A stretch of 64,000 nucleotides of DNA. Origin: Pseudomonas gingeri. GTDB taxonomy: Bacteria > Pseudomonadota > Gammaproteobacteria > Pseudomonadales > Pseudomonadaceae. The notes below the pieces were generated by a model, which saw only the letters and a list, made by a program, of their open reading frames with translations, was not told the DNA's origin and did no database searches. This document shows, one piece after another, positions 61,724-64,000 of the stretch; positions within the stretch are counted from its first letter, which is position 1; every line of letters starts with the position of its first letter. The DNA lies in NCBI RefSeq assembly GCF_013386165.1, contig NZ_JACAOS010000015.1, positions 721,155 to 785,154 on the forward strand, given 5' to 3'. Made by a program: the position numbers and the translations under genes.

Positions 61724-62284
61724 CTACGTGCTAGCCGCAGATCCCAAGGTGCTGAACAGAATGACCGGAGCTGGAGGCGTGGAGCCACTCAACGCCCTGC
61801 GCCAGTACCCGACGTCATGCCATTTGTCATGCTTGAAACCGACTTCCGCGTAGGTGCCAATGTGTTCGAAACCCAGCGCCTCGTGCAATCCCACGCTCCC
61901 ATCATTCGGCAGCGCGATACCGGCATAGGCCGCGTGGAAGCCCTGGCTCTCAAGAATGGGCAGCAGGTGCTCGTATAGCGCCCGCCCCATTCCACGGCGG
62001 TGCACGGTTGGAGCAATGTATACGGTCACATCTACTGACCAGCGATACGCTTCACGAGCCCGATGCTGGCTCGCATAGGCATACCCAAGGACCTGCCCGT
62101 CTCGCTCTGCAACAAGATACGGGTACGTTAGCAAAGTCGATTCGATGCGGTGCGCCATCTCTGCAATGGTCGGGGGCTCCAGTTCGAAGGATATTGCAGT
62201 ACTCTCAACCATCGGGGCATAGATTGCCTGGATGGCGGCTGCATCCGATGGGGCTGCTACTCTGATATTGCTCGTGATGCTCAT
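61724..62284 (-). CDS. GNAT acetyltransferase, ArsN1/phosphinothricin N-acetyltransferase type
   Basis: The 186-residue protein has the PAT/ArsN1 pattern: RVAAPSDAAAIQAIYAPMVESTAISFE at the start, YAYASQHRAREAYRWSVDVTVYI and HRRGMGRALYEHLLPIL as the acetyl-CoA site, ending GFKHDKWHDVGYW. Such enzymes detoxify phosphinothricin, and ArsN1 the natural arsenical antibiotic arsinothricin. Position beside ArsN2 and arsC-arsR favours the latter. It is divergent from ArsN2 with 24 bp between starts. Confidence 0.85.
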   Translation of the reverse strand: MSITSNIRVAAPSDAAAIQAIYAPMVESTAISFELEPPTIAEMAHRIESTLLTYPYLVAERDGQVLGYAYASQHRAREAYRWSVDVTVYIAPTVHRRGMGRALYEHLLPILESQGFHAAYAGIALPNDGSVGLHEALGFEHIGTYAEVGFKHDKWHDVGYWRRALSGSTPPAPVILFSTLGSAAST

Positions 62285-62308
62285 CCTTTACCCTCTTGGT
62301 GATGTTTC

Positions 62309-62752
62309 ATGTCCGTTTCCCATTCCATTGAAATGACCCCACTTGAGAACCTTGACTCATTGATGGAATTGCTCCGTGCCGAGGGCTTGCCTCACGTTGA
62401 CCTTGGCGAGCCTGAGCGTGAGTTCTGGCAGCTCCAGAAAGGTGGCTGTGTGGTCGGCTACGTGGGCGTCGAAGGTGCCACCGCTGATAGGCTGCTGCGT
62501 TCGTTTGTAGTGTCACCATCCCACCGCAGAGGTGGGCTTGGCACCGAAGCGCTGACTCTACTTGAGACGCTGCTGGTGAGTCGCGGGGTTCAGTCGTTAC
62601 ACCTTCTCACCACCACTGCGGCCCCGTTCTTCCTGCGCCACGGATTCGAGAGCCTCGACAGGGCTAAGGCGCCAAACGCCATCCAGCAGTCCCTTGAGTT
62701 CCGTAGCCTTTGCCCGTCCACTGCCAGCTACCTGGCAAAACGCCTGCCCTAG
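62309..62752 (+). CDS. arsN2: ArsN2-like GNAT acetyltransferase
   Basis: The 147-residue protein has a GNAT acetyl-CoA motif (LLRSFVVSPSHRRGGLGTEAL) and the ArsN2-typical end LLTTTAAPFFLRHGFESLDRAKAPNAIQQSLEFRSLCPSTASYL. ArsN2 proteins are associated with arsenic resistance operons; the substrate is not settled. The start ATG 62309 has a weak GGTGA upstream. It is not contiguous with arsC (345 bp gap). Confidence 0.82.
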   Translation: MSVSHSIEMTPLENLDSLMELLRAEGLPHVDLGEPEREFWQLQKGGCVVGYVGVEGATADRLLRSFVVSPSHRRGGLGTEALTLLETLLVSRGVQSLHLLTTTAAPFFLRHGFESLDRAKAPNAIQQSLEFRSLCPSTASYLAKRLP

Positions 62753-63097
62753 ATAGACCACTGACTAACTCGCTCGGAGAGTGCTTCGGTGCTTTCCTTT
62801 CACTCGGACCCCATGGCAGTCCAAGTGAATTGTGCTGCTTGTGGTACGTAGGTTGTGCTGAGGAGAGCCCATCTCTGAGCGAACGACGGATGCATTACAA
62901 AAGACGTATATGTGAATTTCCAGATATTTTCGACGTAAAAAGCTGAAAAGTCTCTCAGATTTTTCCATTTTATGGGCATTTACAGAGGAAGACCGGCCTA
63001 ATTCAGTACCTTCATAGAATAAATCTTCCTTTGGTGCTTTACCTTATATCCGGAAAATCATATATTCGAAAAACCGCATATGAGCTAAGACCTCGTT
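62753..63097. other. Intergenic region upstream of arsC
   Basis: About 345 bp, A+T-richer toward arsC, with no supported gene. The ars operator candidate lies at its right end. Confidence 0.5.
63059..63082 (+). promoter_or_regulatory. Candidate ArsR operator/promoter
   Basis: CATATATTCG...CGCATATG (63059-63082) is an imperfect dyad 16 bp upstream of arsC. ArsR proteins bind sites of this kind. It probably controls arsC-arsR. Confidence 0.6.
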
Positions 63098-63523
63098 ATG
63101 ACCAGCAAAGCCCGTGTCTTGTTCGTTTGTACCGCCAACGCCGCCCGTTCGCAGCTGGCGGAAGCACTGCTTCGACATCTCGATGCCGAGAATTACGAAG
63201 CCTTCAGTGCCGGCACTGCGCCGACCAAGGTAAACCCTCAAACCATTGCGGCATTAGCTCACCTGGGAATCAACACCGAAGGACTACGTAGCAAGTCGGT
63301 TGATGAGTTCAGTGGGGAAAATTTCGATTACGTCATCACCTTGTGTGATAAAGCCGCAGCGGAATGCCAACCCCTTCCTGGAGCCGGTGAGGCACTGGCG
63401 TGGAGTTTCCCGGATCCGGCCACCAGCACTCAGCCCGACGCGTTCCGCCACACCCTTCATGAAATCCATGACCGCATCAAAATGTTTCTCTTGGTGAAGT
63501 CCAAACGCAGAGAACAGCAATGA
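63098..63523 (+). CDS. arsC: Arsenate reductase-type low-molecular-weight phosphatase
   Basis: The 141-residue protein has the P-loop CTANAARSQ (Cys at about residue 11) and the Asp loop FPDPATST, the scheme of the thioredoxin-coupled ArsC family. It reduces arsenate to arsenite in the cytosol. The P-loop contains AA where GNS is usual. It overlaps arsR by four bases (ATGA), so the two are translationally coupled. Confidence 0.85.
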   Translation: MTSKARVLFVCTANAARSQLAEALLRHLDAENYEAFSAGTAPTKVNPQTIAALAHLGINTEGLRSKSVDEFSGENFDYVITLCDKAAAECQPLPGAGEALAWSFPDPATSTQPDAFRHTLHEIHDRIKMFLLVKSKRREQQ

Positions 63524-63876
63524 CCGACCACCTGACACCGACCACCGTTTTCAAATGCCTGGCCGACGACAACCGGGTTCGCATGATGCTGCTGGTCACC
63601 CGCGAGGGTGAACTCTGCGTCTGCGAACTGACCTGCGCACTCAACGAGAGTCAGCCCAAGGTATCCCGGCACTTGGCCCAACTGCGCAACTGCGGCTTGC
63701 TGGCTGATCGTCGGCAAGGCCAATGGGTTTACTACCGACTGCACCAGAACCTGCCTGATTGGGTGCATGGCGTTCTGACCACCGTGCTGGAGGCCAATAA
63801 GCATTGGTTGAGTCCGGATGCGAAACGCCTTGATGACATGGGTGACCGCCCGGAGCGCGTCGCTGCGTGCTGCTGA
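63520..63876 (+). CDS. arsR: ArsR-family arsenic-responsive repressor
   Basis: The 118-residue protein has the metalloid-binding CVCELTCAL motif in the alpha-3 helix and an HTH (ESQPKVSRHLAQLRNCGLLADRRQGQW). It binds As(III) and releases its operator. Cys117 and Cys118 at the C-terminus are additional. It follows arsC directly and precedes a second arsC-like start. Confidence 0.93.
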   Translation: MTDHLTPTTVFKCLADDNRVRMMLLVTREGELCVCELTCALNESQPKVSRHLAQLRNCGLLADRRQGQWVYYRLHQNLPDWVHGVLTTVLEANKHWLSPDAKRLDDMGDRPERVAACC

Positions 63877-63915
63877 ACCATAACCGCCAGAGCTTGGCGT
63901 ATGAGAGATAGCCCG

Positions 63916-63984
63916 ATGAAAATTCTGTTCCTCTGCACGGCCAATAGTTGCCGCAGTATTCTCTGTGAAGCGGTCTTCATGTAG
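63916..63984 (+). pseudogene. Second arsC cut off after 21 codons
   Basis: ATG 63916 begins MKILFLCTANSCRSILCEAVF, the P-loop of a low-molecular-weight ArsC phosphatase, and then meets a stop at 63982. The native sequence would continue for over 100 residues. The break coincides with TGTAGTGGTCTAATG (63981 on), which looks like the end of an insertion element. Confidence 0.75.
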
Positions 63985-64000
63985 TGGTCTAATGAAACCG
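63981..64000. mobile_element. Possible end of an insertion sequence
   Basis: From 63981 the sequence departs from arsC and begins with TG. Only 20 bases are visible, so the family cannot be named. Confidence 0.4.

Larger units (their letters stand above)
44491..64000. mobile_element. Genomic island (right end outside the window)
   Basis: The region starts with a tRNA-Ser 3' tail and an integrase. It contains low-GC genes, two IS elements, IS fragments, gene remnants, a defence-type SIR2 gene, and cobalt/copper and arsenic resistance blocks. No second copy of the tRNA tail was seen up to 64000. The island may be a mosaic of several insertions. Confidence 0.6.

Overview
The window looks like chromosome of a fluorescent pseudomonad (Pseudomonas fluorescens group). 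Codon use is GC-rich over most of it, gene content is typical of the genus (hrpA, aceK, ycgL-rnd, ycgN, yajD, cysK, cynRTS), and there are three REP doublets with the genus-type GAGCGAGCTTGCTCGC or GAGCCGGCTTGCTGGC cores. Everything here was read from sequence alone; family names come from motif recognition and not from database searches.

Core region, about 1-44.4 kb. A partial hrpA is followed by aceK, two EamA/DMT exporters, an LpxO-like hydroxylase, cysK, and a MoxR ATPase/VWA pair split by a nested palindromic repeat. A 5-oxoproline module comes next (pxpA-pxpB-pxpC joined by 4-bp overlaps, an MFS transporter, and a divergent LysR gene). Then come a DUF2937 membrane protein, a glutamine amidotransferase, oligopeptidase B, a lone cNMP-binding protein, a methyltransferase, an HNH protein, a chemoreceptor, an HD-GYP protein with a zinc-ribbon tail, two glutathione transferases flanking a TetR gene, a SPOUT methyltransferase, ycgN, a nitroreductase, a hydroxyacid dehydrogenase, ycgL-rnd, a SAM methyltransferase and a glutamine-synthetase-like gene. 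The cyanate operon cynTS with divergent cynR follows. A HigBA-type toxin-antitoxin pair is next, then a regulator-catalase pair sharing a strong palindromic operator. A radical-SAM/autotransporter stretch appears to be a deletion junction between two truncated genes.

Accessory region, about 44.5 kb to the right edge. A P4-type tyrosine recombinase sits beside the 3' acceptor tail of a tRNA-Ser (minus strand), which still has its terminator. This implies a genomic island whose far end, with the intact tRNA, lies outside the window. The first part carries a low-GC AAA ATPase, a small beta-rich protein and a very large SIR2-domain protein that resembles defence-associated sirtuins. An IS1111-type IS110 element and a frameshifted IS1182-type element follow.

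The second part, 56-60.7 kb, is a metal-handling block: a NiCoT transporter preceded by a cobalamin riboswitch, which argues for cobalt import, then a TlpA-like thioredoxin, CopC, an outer-membrane protein with a CASCGC motif, and a DUF2946 protein. After fragments of a phage adenine methylase and an IS end, the window closes with an arsenic cluster: divergent ArsN1-like and ArsN2-like acetyltransferases, then arsC-arsR. A second arsC is cut off after 21 codons by what looks like another insertion element.

The strongest candidates for something undescribed are the SIR2 protein and its low-GC neighbours, the Cys-rich regulator with its palindromic operator and exported catalase, and the CASCGC outer-membrane protein within the cobalt/copper block.
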